A stretch of DNA of 34,298 bases from Synechococcus sp. AG-683-C23 (lineage in GTDB: Bacteria > Cyanobacteriota > Cyanobacteriia > PCC-6307 > Cyanobiaceae), in the NCBI GenBank assembly GCA_003208835.1, contig QCVD01000023.1:1-34298 (forward strand), given 5' to 3'. Shown in pieces: positions 1 to 7,966 of the stretch. Within the stretch, counting starts at the first letter, position 1; each line of letters begins with the position of its first letter. The notes beneath the pieces were generated by a model. That model saw only the letters and a program-made list of their open reading frames with translations, did not search any database and had not been told where the DNA came from. Made by a program: the position numbers and the translations under genes.

Positions 1-1
1 A

Positions 2-1159
2 AAGGCAAAAGGCGATAATCCAAAATCAAATATTTTTACAAAAGATGGAGAATCTGTTGGCCTGAGAAGCGGATATAACTCCCTTAACGGTGCTACTTCC
101 TTTGGTTACAGCTTAAAACTACAACTCCTAACTAGCTTTACCGGGAAAGATTTGTTGTACACCCGTCTACGTTCGGGCAATGTTGGCAACGCTTTTAATG
201 GTCAGCCGTTATTAGGGGCACTTGATGAAGCAACAAACACAAACAACGATCTAACAATTGATCGTTTTTATTACAAATTCCCATTAGGCTCAGACTTTGC
301 AGTGCATCTGGGTCCATTAGCAAGAAATACTCAGATGCTCGGATATACCCCTACAGCATATTACCAAGGTAGTCCCTACACACTCGATGTTTTCGGGACG
401 GCATTAGGCACTCCTGCCGTGTGGAATGCTCGAACGGGTGCTGGTTTTGGTATTCAATATGAATCGAATGCTGAAAAAGGGGAGCCAAGATTGCATCTTG
501 CAGCCAACTACTTAGCTGATAAGGGTGAGGGAGAATTTTCTAATCCAAACGAAGGTGGATTTATGACCGATAACTCAAGAGGAAATATCACTTCTCAGAT
601 CGCATACGGAAATAAGCAGTGGGGTATAGCCATCGGCTATAGATATGGACAATGCGATACAAGCTTTAAAACCGGAACTTTGTATGCTCAAAATTCTAAT
701 GGTCAAGGTTGTTACGATAAAAAAAATGGTAACGGGAAGAGAACAGGTGCAGAAAGCAATAATTTCTCATTCCATACCTTCTGGAAACCAGAGGTATCCT
801 CAATAATCCCTTCAGTTAGTATCGGCATTGGACATTCATATCTAAGTGGAGATTTTTCAGGTAAATACGCAAAAACGTTTTCGTCCTGGATGGTTGGTCT
901 TCAGTGGGACGATGTATTTCTGGAAGGCAATTCACTTGGAGGTGCAATTGGCCAAGGTCAATTTGTGAGTTCACAAAACAAAGAGACGCCGGATGATGGA
1001 AATTATGTCATGGAGCTTTGGTATAACTATCAGGCGACTGATAATATCTCGATTACTCCAGCAATCTATTGGCTCAGTCGACCTTTGGGTGATGAGACTC
1101 CTAATGGAAATACACTCGGAGTTCTTAGCGCAGTTATACAGACAACCTTTAAAATTTAA
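2..1159 (+). CDS. Cyanobacterial outer-membrane porin (iron-uptake porin/OprB-like), 5' end outside window
   Basis: This is the C-terminal 385 residues of an outer-membrane beta-barrel porin. The frame is open from base 2, so the signal peptide and the SLH domain usual in these porins would lie upstream; the internal TTG at 152 is not the start. Seen: alternating hydrophobic strands, many Tyr, Gly and Asn residues, segments such as RFYYKFPLGSDFAVHLGP and SWMVGLQWDD, and a C-terminal aromatic-rich strand ending TTFKI. These match the SomA/SomB-like porins abundant in marine Synechococcus, also annotated as iron uptake porins, which form channels for small solutes or ions. Substrate cannot be read from sequence. 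The gene is AT-rich like the decaying region after it, and a perfect hairpin lies about 70 bases past the stop. Family assignment is firm; the precise role is not. Confidence 0.85.
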   Translation, partial: KAKGDNPKSNIFTKDGESVGLRSGYNSLNGATSFGYSLKLQLLTSFTGKDLLYTRLRSGNVGNAFNGQPLLGALDEATNTNNDLTIDRFYYKFPLGSDFAVHLGPLARNTQMLGYTPTAYYQGSPYTLDVFGTALGTPAVWNARTGAGFGIQYESNAEKGEPRLHLAANYLADKGEGEFSNPNEGGFMTDNSRGNITSQIAYGNKQWGIAIGYRYGQCDTSFKTGTLYAQNSNGQGCYDKKNGNGKRTGAESNNFSFHTFWKPEVSSIIPSVSIGIGHSYLSGDFSGKYAKTFSSWMVGLQWDDVFLEGNSLGGAIGQGQFVSSQNKETPDDGNYVMELWYNYQATDNISITPAIYWLSRPLGDETPNGNTLGVLSAVIQTTFKI

Positions 1160-1230
1160 CCCTAGTACCTTTTTATAAATTATGCATGCGCCAAATTTTA
1201 AACCTCAACTAATGCCAATAATTCATTGCT

Positions 1231-1257
1231 ATTGACTATAGAATTACTATAGTCAAT
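1231..1257. repeat. Perfect 11-bp inverted repeat (hairpin) downstream of porin
   Basis: ATTGACTATAG and CTATAGTCAAT are exact reverse complements separated by AATTA. The hairpin is 72 bases after the porin stop. No T-run follows it on either strand, so it is not a classical intrinsic terminator. It may still act as an mRNA 3'-end stabiliser, or be an operator or relic end. Confidence 0.7.
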
Positions 1258-1353
1258 GTATAAGTCGTTCATTTAATACTCCAATACCTATTTGTATTGT
1301 GATTGAGAAAACCACCACCAAGCCATTCCATAGGATTTTCACTAAATTCCTGA

Positions 1354-1764
1354 CAGGTCTCATTTTTTGTAATCGCACTTTTTGTGGCTGCACTGCCATC
1401 TGAGATATTTTCAACCGCGGTCTTCGCAAGTAATCCTAAGCCACAAATAACAGTGGAGATTCAATCGGATCCCAACAACAAAGTTGAGCTGGCTGCAGCT
1501 TTGAAGAATAACAATATTCAAGCTGATCCAAACGCTATAGGTTCCAGAAAATTATTACCTAAAGGCATATAAATGTACCCAACATATATTAAGCGCATAA
1601 TCGACGAAGGATACCTGGAAGCTGCAATGAATAGTATTGATAGTCCTCCCTTTTCCAAGGTGGATAGCTAAGAGAGTGCTTGTAGAGGTAATCCCAATGA
1701 TTACGTTTATTACGATAATAAAGTTTTCTGCAGACTTCATGTATCACTTAACAAGGACATTTAG
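1354..1764 (+). pseudogene. Decayed small secreted protein, one frame with internal stops
   Basis: A single reading frame runs from the stop at 1351-1353 to the TAG at 1762-1764 and is broken by TAA at 1570-1572 and TAA at 1669-1671. The start is hydrophobic (FVIALFVAALPSEIFSTAVF followed by ASNPK) and resembles a signal peptide with an A-x-A type cleavage site, but no ATG precedes it in frame; only a GTG at 1384 is available. The following segments (VEIQSDPNNKVELAAALK, then TYIKRIIDEGYLEAAMNS, then GNPNDYVYYDNKVFCRL) look protein-like and could be one exported protein of roughly 130 residues. I do not recognise the family. The first open piece (1384-1572, 62 codons) could in principle still be translated. 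The reading as a relic is inferred from the stops and the decayed neighbours. Confidence 0.45.
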
Positions 1765-1792
1765 ATCAGCTTGGAGTTGAATTAAAGTTTAT

Positions 1793-2254
1793 ATGATCTG
1801 TAAAAACTTTCAACGAGACTGTCGATTTAGTCTTTCAGAGCAAGGCTTATATCACGATATCAAAAATAAGCAGGACCCTTTCGAGAGCAAAAAAAGTATC
1901 GTCCTCAAAAACTTATCTTACAATGAAGCAATCCATATTATTGAATAGAATTCAGTTTGCAAAACAATCTAGTGGTCGACATCCAGAAATAGCCATTAGG
2001 GAGTTCACAGGAAACGTAGGAGTTATCAAAGATTCCTTTTGTATTGGGAATACAAATCAAAATTCCAGAAAAATGTCGTCAATGAGCAGCCATCGTGGCC
2101 AGACATTTTGGAGACAGCACGTTATGGTGAAATTTTTGCTGCCAACCGTGATGAACTTGAGGTGAAGAAAATGATCTTACAAGATCCAAGGGAAGCAATT
2201 AACTTCCAGACAGTTGTCTTAACAAATACTAATGACTTTGTCGTCATGGCATAG
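1793..2254 (+). pseudogene. Unidentified gene relic with frameshifts
   Basis: Protein-like sequence shifts frame at least twice. Frame 2 from ATG 1793 to TAG 1948 gives 51 residues, including FSLSEQGLYHDIKNK. Frame 3 from 1923 gives ILLNRIQFAKQSSGRHPEIA and then IREFTGNVGVIKDSF. Frame 2 again from about 2039 to 2254 gives a stretch containing SWPDILETARYGEIF and LQDPREAINFQTVVLTNT. The three pieces join naturally into one protein of about 140 residues, so this is most simply one gene broken by frameshifts. I do not recognise the family and give no function. It lies between the secreted-protein relic and the symporter relic. Confidence 0.4.
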
Positions 2255-2413
2255 CCATGGCCAAATTTACATTTTAAATAATATGTAGACGACTAACCTT
2301 CAGTCAACAATACTATATTCCATGCTGATTCACTATTAGATCAATTTGGAGACTTGCCATTAGACACTTAAATACATCACTATATATCTCCCTTTTTCTT
2401 TATTGCGTGCAAT

Positions 2414-3736
2414 AACTCCCTTATTAGCAACAAGCGCAAGGATTTGATTTCGAGTCCACTTGCAATTTTGGGAAGTGTTGTTATGGGAGCCCTTATTGGC
2501 ACTCAATCTCCACAACTATCTGCATATGTCGCACCATTAGGTAGCATGCCTGATGCTATTCAAGACGTGCATCTTTTCAGTCTTGATATCTAGAATCAGA
2601 GTTAGCATCGTGCGATTAATATCAAGGAATGATTCTGCTTATTATTTTAGAAGGACACTTGTACATTTTGCTATATTTCTACTCTCTACAAGTTTATAGC
2701 TATTCTAGTTAGTTTAATATTTAATCTAGGGAATGGTTTGGATAGCGGAACTCTCCAAGCACTCGGTGTTCTAGATAATCAATCTACAGTTGATCTGCAG
2801 GTCAACCACAGTGGCAAATTAGCACCTGTAGAGACAAGCCCTGGCTTCTCCTCTTTCGTGGTGTGTCTGATTCCTTCCAACATCATCTACGCTGTTGGTA
2901 ATGGTTATACTCTGCAGTTTTTATTTTTCTGTATAGCTTCAGGAGTAGGTCTTGGTATTTTACCTCAAGGCCAGACAATAGAACCATTAATGCTTATACT
3001 TAAGTCAATTTAGCAGGCTTTCAAATACTAATAATATGGTTAAAGTATCTCCTAGCATGCGGATTGCTTGGATTGTTGGCGGAGCAACTTATTCCAATCA
3101 ATATGAGCACGGTTACGGTTATGAATAATTTCTTGCTTATAGAGATATTTACATTAGGTCTAATTGTTGAAATCAGTACACTTCTACTTTCCATTCGATG
3201 TAAACACACCTTAAAGGATATTTTATTTTAAATTAAAGAGCCTTTATTGCTTGCCTTCACAACTCAAAGTAGTCATGCATACTTTCCTTCAGCGATTGAT
3301 TCACTAGCAAACGGATTGCGATTTAAAAGTAAAAGCACAAACCTAGTACTTCCATTGGCGATTACTTTATGTCGATTTAGTCTAATTACTTATTTTAGAA
3401 TTGCTACAGTTTTAGTTCCATTTTTTATATCAGTCTCCTCTTAAATTTGGCGATATTACAATCCTTATCTATGCATCAATTTTTGCAGTTGTGGCAACTT
3501 CAGACCAGTCAGGAGTTCTTGCCTTGACTATGCTGAGTATCGTCCTTTCACCGCTGGGATTGCCACTTAATACTATTCTGGTTTTGCTTATTACCGTTTA
3601 TCCATTAATTAATCCCTTTAGATTTCTAACAATTGTGGGCACCTCTATAACTATAACAAGTTTCATAAGCAAACAAAATCCGGCGAAGATGGGTTATTTG
3701 ACAGTAAGAATCGCGTATCACTTTCTTGAAAACTAA
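2414..3736 (+). pseudogene. Decayed Na+/dicarboxylate (glutamate/aspartate-type, DAACS) symporter
   Basis: Pieces appear in the order expected for a GltP/GltT-type transporter. An N-terminal membrane segment lies at about 2444-2590 (SPLAILGSVVMGALIG, then APLGS) and ends at TAG 2591. A middle segment at about 2690-3013 has FSSFVVCLIPSNIIYAVGNG, matching the IPSNI-x-A-x-x-x-G motif of the family. A segment at 3019-3444 carries the HP2-like AFTTQSSHAYFPSAIDSLAN region and LVLPLAIT, with an internal TAA at 3229-3231. A last segment at 3446-3736 has SDQSGVLALTMLSIVLSPLG and LPLNTILVLL. Frames change 2-1-2 and the region after the first stop is poorly preserved. Intact members are about 400-450 residues and import glutamate, aspartate or C4-dicarboxylates with Na+ or H+. 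The many lesions make it non-functional. It sits tail-to-tail with the Asp/Glu racemase-family gene. Confidence 0.8.
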
Positions 3737-3749
3737 AATTTAAATTTCA

Positions 3750-4511
3750 TCATTCGGTATATCCATAAGTATATTTCAATGTTTTTTCAGCAACAACCTT
3801 GATTGGATCGATAATAGGATATTTTTTAGATAGACTTGCCTGCAAACTAGCGACAGAGATTTCAGTACAACCTGAAATAATTAAGTCACATTTCTGCAGC
3901 ATCAATGCATCCATCGACTGTTGTAGTGCATCGACTGCCTTCACACTTACCGTTTGTCCAGTAGCTTTCACCCCCCATTCTGGCGAATAAATAGTTTCCA
4001 TGACTAAACGCTGCATATCGGGAGCATTCACAAAATCAATTGGTTGAAGATTTCTTGAGATAAGGCTTTGTTGATAGAGATGAGTCTCAATCGTTCCATC
4101 CGTTGCAATGATTCCTATATTATGCGCGCTTGGGAATTTTTGTAATATATAATCGCTAGTAATCTCCATTAAGTTTAAAATTGGAGACCTAACTTTATTT
4201 TGTATTGATGGGAAAAAAGCGTGTGAGGTATTGCATGGTATGACGATGAAGTCGGCGCCCGCATGTTCAAGCTTATGACAATATTGAATTAGTTTAAGGG
4301 TACAATCTTCAGCATTCCCCTTAATGCTTTCCGTTCGATCTGGAATATCAGTAGCTGATATCGTAATCCAGACCGGATGATCTCGATCTTTGATTGCTTT
4401 GTATTTTTTTGCATTTATTTCAAGAAGATTTTCCTCCAAAATAATATGAGCATGAGGGCCCATTCCCCCCAGGATCCCAGGAGTGCGGAGTTGTTTTGGA
4501 TGACTTGTCAA
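3750..4511 (-). CDS. Aspartate/glutamate racemase family protein
   Basis: This 253-residue protein belongs to the PLP-independent Asp/Glu racemase superfamily, which interconverts L- and D-amino acids with two cysteines acting as acid and base. Seen: the N-terminal GILGGMGP loop (residues 12-19), the first catalytic cysteine in PCNTSHAF (Cys93) and the second in SGCTEIS (Cys215). Both catalytic Cys and the flanking Thr are present and length is normal, so it looks active. The start is TTG at 4511, because the upstream frame hits TGA three codons before and no ATG is available. Aspartate racemase is the likeliest activity, but glutamate or broad-specificity racemase cannot be excluded. The nearest neighbour is a ruined acidic amino-acid symporter, which hints at a former uptake-and-racemisation unit. 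Its AT-rich codon use matches the island, not the core. Confidence 0.85.
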   Translation of the reverse strand: MTSHPKQLRTPGILGGMGPHAHIILEENLLEINAKKYKAIKDRDHPVWITISATDIPDRTESIKGNAEDCTLKLIQYCHKLEHAGADFIVIPCNTSHAFFPSIQNKVRSPILNLMEITSDYILQKFPSAHNIGIIATDGTIETHLYQQSLISRNLQPIDFVNAPDMQRLVMETIYSPEWGVKATGQTVSVKAVDALQQSMDALMLQKCDLIISGCTEISVASLQASLSKKYPIIDPIKVVAEKTLKYTYGYTE

Positions 4512-4882
4512 ACGATATACTCACTCTGATCAACATTAGCATATTTTTTATTTAAATATGTCAGCATAATCAATACTGGCTGAGTAATAATTGACTTAAA
4601 ATTTGTCTAAGAGCGGTTCGCCAATAAAGTATCTCTTTTCGCTTAAATCAGCCTAGCCTGCGCAAAGGCAAAAGAAAAACGTGTCCACCATTTTTCTTTA
4701 AACTTTAAATTAAAAAATATTTTTTAATTGAGCTAGTTTTTATTACCATAGCAACAAAACAGGTAGATTATGCTGTATATTTTTGTTTAATTGCTGGCAT
4801 CAAGATATGGTCCGCCGCACTCCAGAACAAAGCCTTGCCGCTTTGCATTTCTCAAACGGCCTGAGAGGGTAAGCAGGCCTTG
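4512..4882. other. Intergenic region at an AT-rich/GC-rich boundary
   Basis: These 371 bases separate the divergent racemase and permease genes. The first 290 are strongly AT-rich, then composition changes to GC-rich near 4800. A 21-codon frame at 4807-4872 (MVRRTPEQSLAALHFSNGLR) lies on the GC-rich side; it may be a fragment of a lost core gene or chance. Promoters for both genes should lie here, but I see no hexamer pair I would defend and no Zur-like box as good as the one at 9886. Confidence 0.6.
4708..4729. repeat. Perfect 22-bp AT-only palindrome
   Basis: The 22 bases are their own reverse complement: AATT, six A, TA, six T, AATT. They lie about 150 bases upstream of the permease start and 200 upstream of the racemase start. 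It could be a bent-DNA element, a bidirectional U-tract terminator-like structure or a regulator site, or simply a chance product of very AT-rich sequence. Confidence 0.55.
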
Positions 4883-5851
4883 ATGACGCCGAGCTTGGAG
4901 AAAATCTCCACCGCCTGGGCGATCTTCCAGGGCCTTCTGCTGGAAGCCATTCCCTTCCTCTTGCTGGGAGTTGTGATCGCAGGGCTCGCCCGCTGGCTGG
5001 TCCCTCAGACTGCATGGATCCAGCGGCTTCCTAAGAATCCTCTACTCGCTCCGATCACTGGGGCTCTGATGGGGTTTGCATTACCGGCCTGCGAATGCGG
5101 CAACGTCCCCGTCGCTAAAAGGTTGCTGGCTAGCGGTGCTCCCATGGGCACAGCTTTTGGCTTTCTTTTTGCTGCGCCGGTTCTCAACCCAATTGTCTTA
5201 GCGAGCACTTGGGCTGCTTTCCCCGATCAGCCCTGGCTCTTAGTGGCAAGGCCGTTGGGAGCATTTGTGATTGCCGTTCTGCTGAGCTTGCTGCTGGTCC
5301 AGCTACCGGAAACCCAGTTACTGGAGCATGTCCTCCTGAGTGAGCGCAGGATGAGCCAACCCCTCAGCACTGTTGGACTGCTGGAGCGCAGCGGTGGTTT
5401 AGTTGGTGATCCCATCCCGGAGTTGACGCCAACACAATCAACACGTCTCCGCGCTTCGGACGTGCTGGAACAAAGCAGCCGGGAATTCTTGGATCTTTTG
5501 GCGCTGCTTGTTCTCGGTTGCCTAATCGCCGCCTTGGTCCAAACCTGGTTGCCGCGCAGTTGGTTGCTGGCCGTGGGTGGTGCACCAACTGGATCAATTT
5601 TGGCGTTGATGCTGTTGGCTGTTGTGGTTTCGGTGTGCTCCAGCGTTGATGCCTTTCTGGCTTTGGGATTTGCAGCACAGGTGACCCCCGGTGCACTGTT
5701 GGCGTTCCTCCTGCTGGGGCCTGTCGTCGACCTAAAACTGGTCGGACTGTTCACTGTTTTGATGCGCCCCCGCGCGATTGCAATCACGGCCATTGCCGCC
5801 AGCTTTGGAGTACTCATCATTGGCCAATGGGTCAATCTCTGGCAGCTATGA
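4883..5851 (+). CDS. UPF0718 family permease (YcgR/ArsP_1-like)
   Basis: A 322-residue integral membrane protein of the PF03773 'predicted permease' family. About eight to ten hydrophobic segments are visible. A cysteine motif follows the first helices (PACECGNVPVAKRLLASG, Cys70 and Cys72), then GTAFGFLFAAPVLNPIVLAS. The second half repeats the pattern with VCSSVDAFLALGFA and LLFLLLGPVVDLK-like sequence. Relatives include ArsP (organoarsenical efflux) and Bacillus YcgR of unknown substrate. A cytoplasmic linker at about residues 140-200 separates the two halves. ATG 4883 is preferred over the adjacent TTG 4880. It starts an operon with a YcgQ-like gene 10 bases downstream, a pairing seen in many bacteria. 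Substrate is unknown; metal or metalloid export is an inference from the Cys motif and the neighbouring zinc genes. Confidence 0.85.
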   Translation: MTPSLEKISTAWAIFQGLLLEAIPFLLLGVVIAGLARWLVPQTAWIQRLPKNPLLAPITGALMGFALPACECGNVPVAKRLLASGAPMGTAFGFLFAAPVLNPIVLASTWAAFPDQPWLLVARPLGAFVIAVLLSLLLVQLPETQLLEHVLLSERRMSQPLSTVGLLERSGGLVGDPIPELTPTQSTRLRASDVLEQSSREFLDLLALLVLGCLIAALVQTWLPRSWLLAVGGAPTGSILALMLLAVVVSVCSSVDAFLALGFAAQVTPGALLAFLLLGPVVDLKLVGLFTVLMRPRAIAITAIAASFGVLIIGQWVNLWQL

Positions 5852-5861
5852 GGTTCACCCC

Positions 5862-6515
5862 ATGATTCGAGGCATACTCCTGATCATTTGGGGATGGATT
5901 GTGCTCTGGAGTGTGATCTCCGGACGCCTTGATCTTCTTCTCCGGGGAGTCTTCCACGGCCTAGTTGGGGTCTCGGGAGTTGCTCTGCTCTTGGCTGGAG
6001 TCGTCTTGGTGATACGCCATCTCGATCGCCGTGAACGGGTGCCCTGGCCCTGGTGGAGCAGTGCAACCATCGCAATGCTGGTTTTACTGGTTCCGCCAAA
6101 TCCTTCTTTCAGCGATCTCGCTGAAAACCGACCACAGGGACTGCCGGAACCTCCCGAACTTGCCTTCGTGTTGCCACCCGGGCAACGCACACTCACGGAA
6201 TGGGTTCGACTTTTGCGAAGTCAGCAAGATCCCGATCTTGTGGACGGGAACCCTGTCAATATCAGCGGTTTTGTTTGGACACAGAGGAATGGCCCACCGC
6301 TGATTGCACGACTGACTGTGCGGTGCTGCCTAGCCGATGCCACCCCGGCCGGCCTCGCCGTGGATTGGCCCGACGGTTTTGAACCAACAACCAATCAATG
6401 GTTGGCAATCCAGGGTGAGATGGCGGTGACCATGCGCAAAGAACAACGGGTGGCAGTAGTGATGCCAAAAACAATCACCCCAATTCCCCGTCCAAAGCGA
6501 CCGCTCGAACCATGA
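5862..6515 (+). CDS. TIGR03943/UPF0703 family membrane protein (YcgQ-like permease partner)
   Basis: This 217-residue protein has three N-terminal membrane segments (about residues 5-20, 30-52 and 64-78) followed by an extracytoplasmic domain. The domain holds the family's diagnostic part: VNISGFVWTQRNGPPLIARL, RCCLADATPAGLAVDWP, then a small beta-barrel-like tail ending in a proline-rich stretch. The RCC-x-ADA motif with paired cysteines is typical of the YcgQ/TIGR03943 family, which almost always sits beside a UPF0718 permease and is thought to form a complex with it. ATG 5862 was chosen because it opens directly on the first membrane helix; an upstream in-frame extension would overlap the permease. 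Its stop overlaps the next start by ATGA, showing translational coupling. The function of the pair is unproven. Confidence 0.85.
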   Translation: MIRGILLIIWGWIVLWSVISGRLDLLLRGVFHGLVGVSGVALLLAGVVLVIRHLDRRERVPWPWWSSATIAMLVLLVPPNPSFSDLAENRPQGLPEPPELAFVLPPGQRTLTEWVRLLRSQQDPDLVDGNPVNISGFVWTQRNGPPLIARLTVRCCLADATPAGLAVDWPDGFEPTTNQWLAIQGEMAVTMRKEQRVAVVMPKTITPIPRPKRPLEP

Positions 6516-7831
6516 ATCGTCGACTGGGACTCCTGCTCACACTGGCCACAGCAGCGGTTTTGGTTCAGCAGCAGATTCTGCTGCGACGTCCACCCCGTTT
6601 GGTTCAAATCAGGCCTCAACATCTCCACTCCGGCAGCGCTGGCCTTGATCTGAACTTCAGCAGGCCAATGCAGCTGAAAACGGTGGAATCGCAAAGCCAT
6701 CTGAAACCTGCGCTTCGTCATAACTGGCTTGGGAGCAATGCTGCACTTCGACTGATCCTCACGCCAACCACCGCCATCAAGGAGCCTGTTCAGCTGCAAT
6801 TAGCGGGACGCGATCAGCGGATGAATTCGCTGACAGCACAAACCTGGTGGTGGGATCCAAGACCATGGCTGCTCGTCACCCGTGAACTGAAGAACGGACA
6901 GCAACTGCAACTGCTCGATCGCCAGAAGACCTGGCGCCCCGTAAGTCCCATTTGGACAAAACTCTCTGCGGTCGTGCCGCTTGGGAATGGCCGCGGTGTT
7001 GCCGTCGTGGCAAGTGATGACAATCGAGTCGAACAGATCTGGTTGCAACCTCTCCATCCTCGAAGCTTGCAGCGCGATCGCAGTGCTTTGGCTCACCCCG
7101 AGCGACTGCCAGTGCGGCAGTTAATCAATGACAACGTCTTATATGGCCACCTCAGCAGCAACCTGAACGGTGATTTATTAGTCCAAACAGGGGGCTTTTT
7201 ACCGGAAACCGAGCGCAACGAGCTCATTCAAGCCAACGGGAAACGATACCAGCTCGATCTGCCATCAGCTGGACCAATGGAGTTACTTCCTGGAGGCGGT
7301 GGTTTGGTCGTGCCCTCAAATGACGGAATCAATCTGATGCCCCTCGCCAACAAAGGAGGAAGAATGCAGTCGCTTCCAGGCAACCGTGAGCTCGGTGCCT
7401 TCTGCGCCGCATCAGGACGAGCCTTGTTGATCCGTCATTGGCCCGACTACCGCAGGTCGATTGAACTGGTGATTCCAGGAGTCGCTCCGCGCCAACTCTG
7501 GCTGGGAGAGCAGGCCGTTTTAGGCGTTGCTTGCGACGGAAAAGGTGAACGGATCTGGGCTGTGATTGGACAATGGATCGGTAATTGGGCAGAGCACACG
7601 CTCCTCCTGATGGATGGCGATGGCAAGGTGACAAAACGTCAATCGTTAGGTCCCTGGCGGATGAAAGGGGGGACCCCACTGCAGTTCGATCCAGTCAGTC
7701 GTCGATTGCTATTCACTGTGATTCGAGAACAGCAACGAGAAGCGAACCCTGCCTTGGTTGATGCGGTTTCACTTCAGCTGCAGGAGGTTCTTCCCATTGC
7801 AGTGGAGCAGGCCCAATGGCTCAACCCTTGA
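6512..7831 (+). CDS. Conserved unknown exported/anchored protein, beta-propeller-like
   Basis: I do not recognise a named family. The 439 residues begin with a short basic start and hydrophobic stretch (RRLGLLLTLATAAVLVQQQI), consistent with a signal anchor or uncleaved signal peptide. Next comes a DLNFSRPM segment that resembles the Ig-like 'bacterial Ig/SbsA' start. The rest is a series of beta-rich repeats with WLLVTRELKNGQQLQLLD, GVAVVASDDNRVEQIWL, GDLLVQTGGF and RIWAVIGQW-type strands, suggesting a WD40- or YVTN-like propeller. It overlaps the YcgQ-like gene by 4 bases, so it is the third member of that operon and probably acts outside the cytoplasm with the permease pair. Cysteines are few (two close together near the C-terminal third). 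The fold call is by eye only. Confidence 0.6.
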   Translation: MNRRLGLLLTLATAAVLVQQQILLRRPPRLVQIRPQHLHSGSAGLDLNFSRPMQLKTVESQSHLKPALRHNWLGSNAALRLILTPTTAIKEPVQLQLAGRDQRMNSLTAQTWWWDPRPWLLVTRELKNGQQLQLLDRQKTWRPVSPIWTKLSAVVPLGNGRGVAVVASDDNRVEQIWLQPLHPRSLQRDRSALAHPERLPVRQLINDNVLYGHLSSNLNGDLLVQTGGFLPETERNELIQANGKRYQLDLPSAGPMELLPGGGGLVVPSNDGINLMPLANKGGRMQSLPGNRELGAFCAASGRALLIRHWPDYRRSIELVIPGVAPRQLWLGEQAVLGVACDGKGERIWAVIGQWIGNWAEHTLLLMDGDGKVTKRQSLGPWRMKGGTPLQFDPVSRRLLFTVIREQQREANPALVDAVSLQLQEVLPIAVEQAQWLNP

Positions 7832-7902
7832 AATGCTCAGCATCCAGCTGCAAGCGACACGACAACCGATCGAGAGCAAACAGTAAAAGAATAATCAACA
7901 GC

Positions 7903-7933
7903 AAAAAACCGCGCTCACAAAGTAAGCGCGGCA
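7903..7933 (-). terminator. Intrinsic terminator of the znuA-outer-membrane protein transcript
   Basis: On the minus strand a 10-bp stem (CCGCGCTTAC pairing with GTGAGCGCGG, one G-U pair) with a TTT loop is followed by TTTTTT. It begins about 35 bases past the stop of the minus-strand outer-membrane gene. The A-run at 7903-7908 could not serve the plus-strand operon, whose stop lies at 7831. Confidence 0.85.
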
Positions 7934-7966
7934 TCGAATCAAAAAATGAATTGTAAAACGACGTAA

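Noticed and set aside
4560..4640. Zur box upstream of the permease operon
   Set aside because: The best candidate, near TGAGTAATAATTGACT, does not keep the 7-1-7 symmetry.
5227..5835. Minus-strand open frame (202 codons) opposite the permease
   Set aside because: It is the antisense shadow of a recognisable membrane protein and has no motif of its own.
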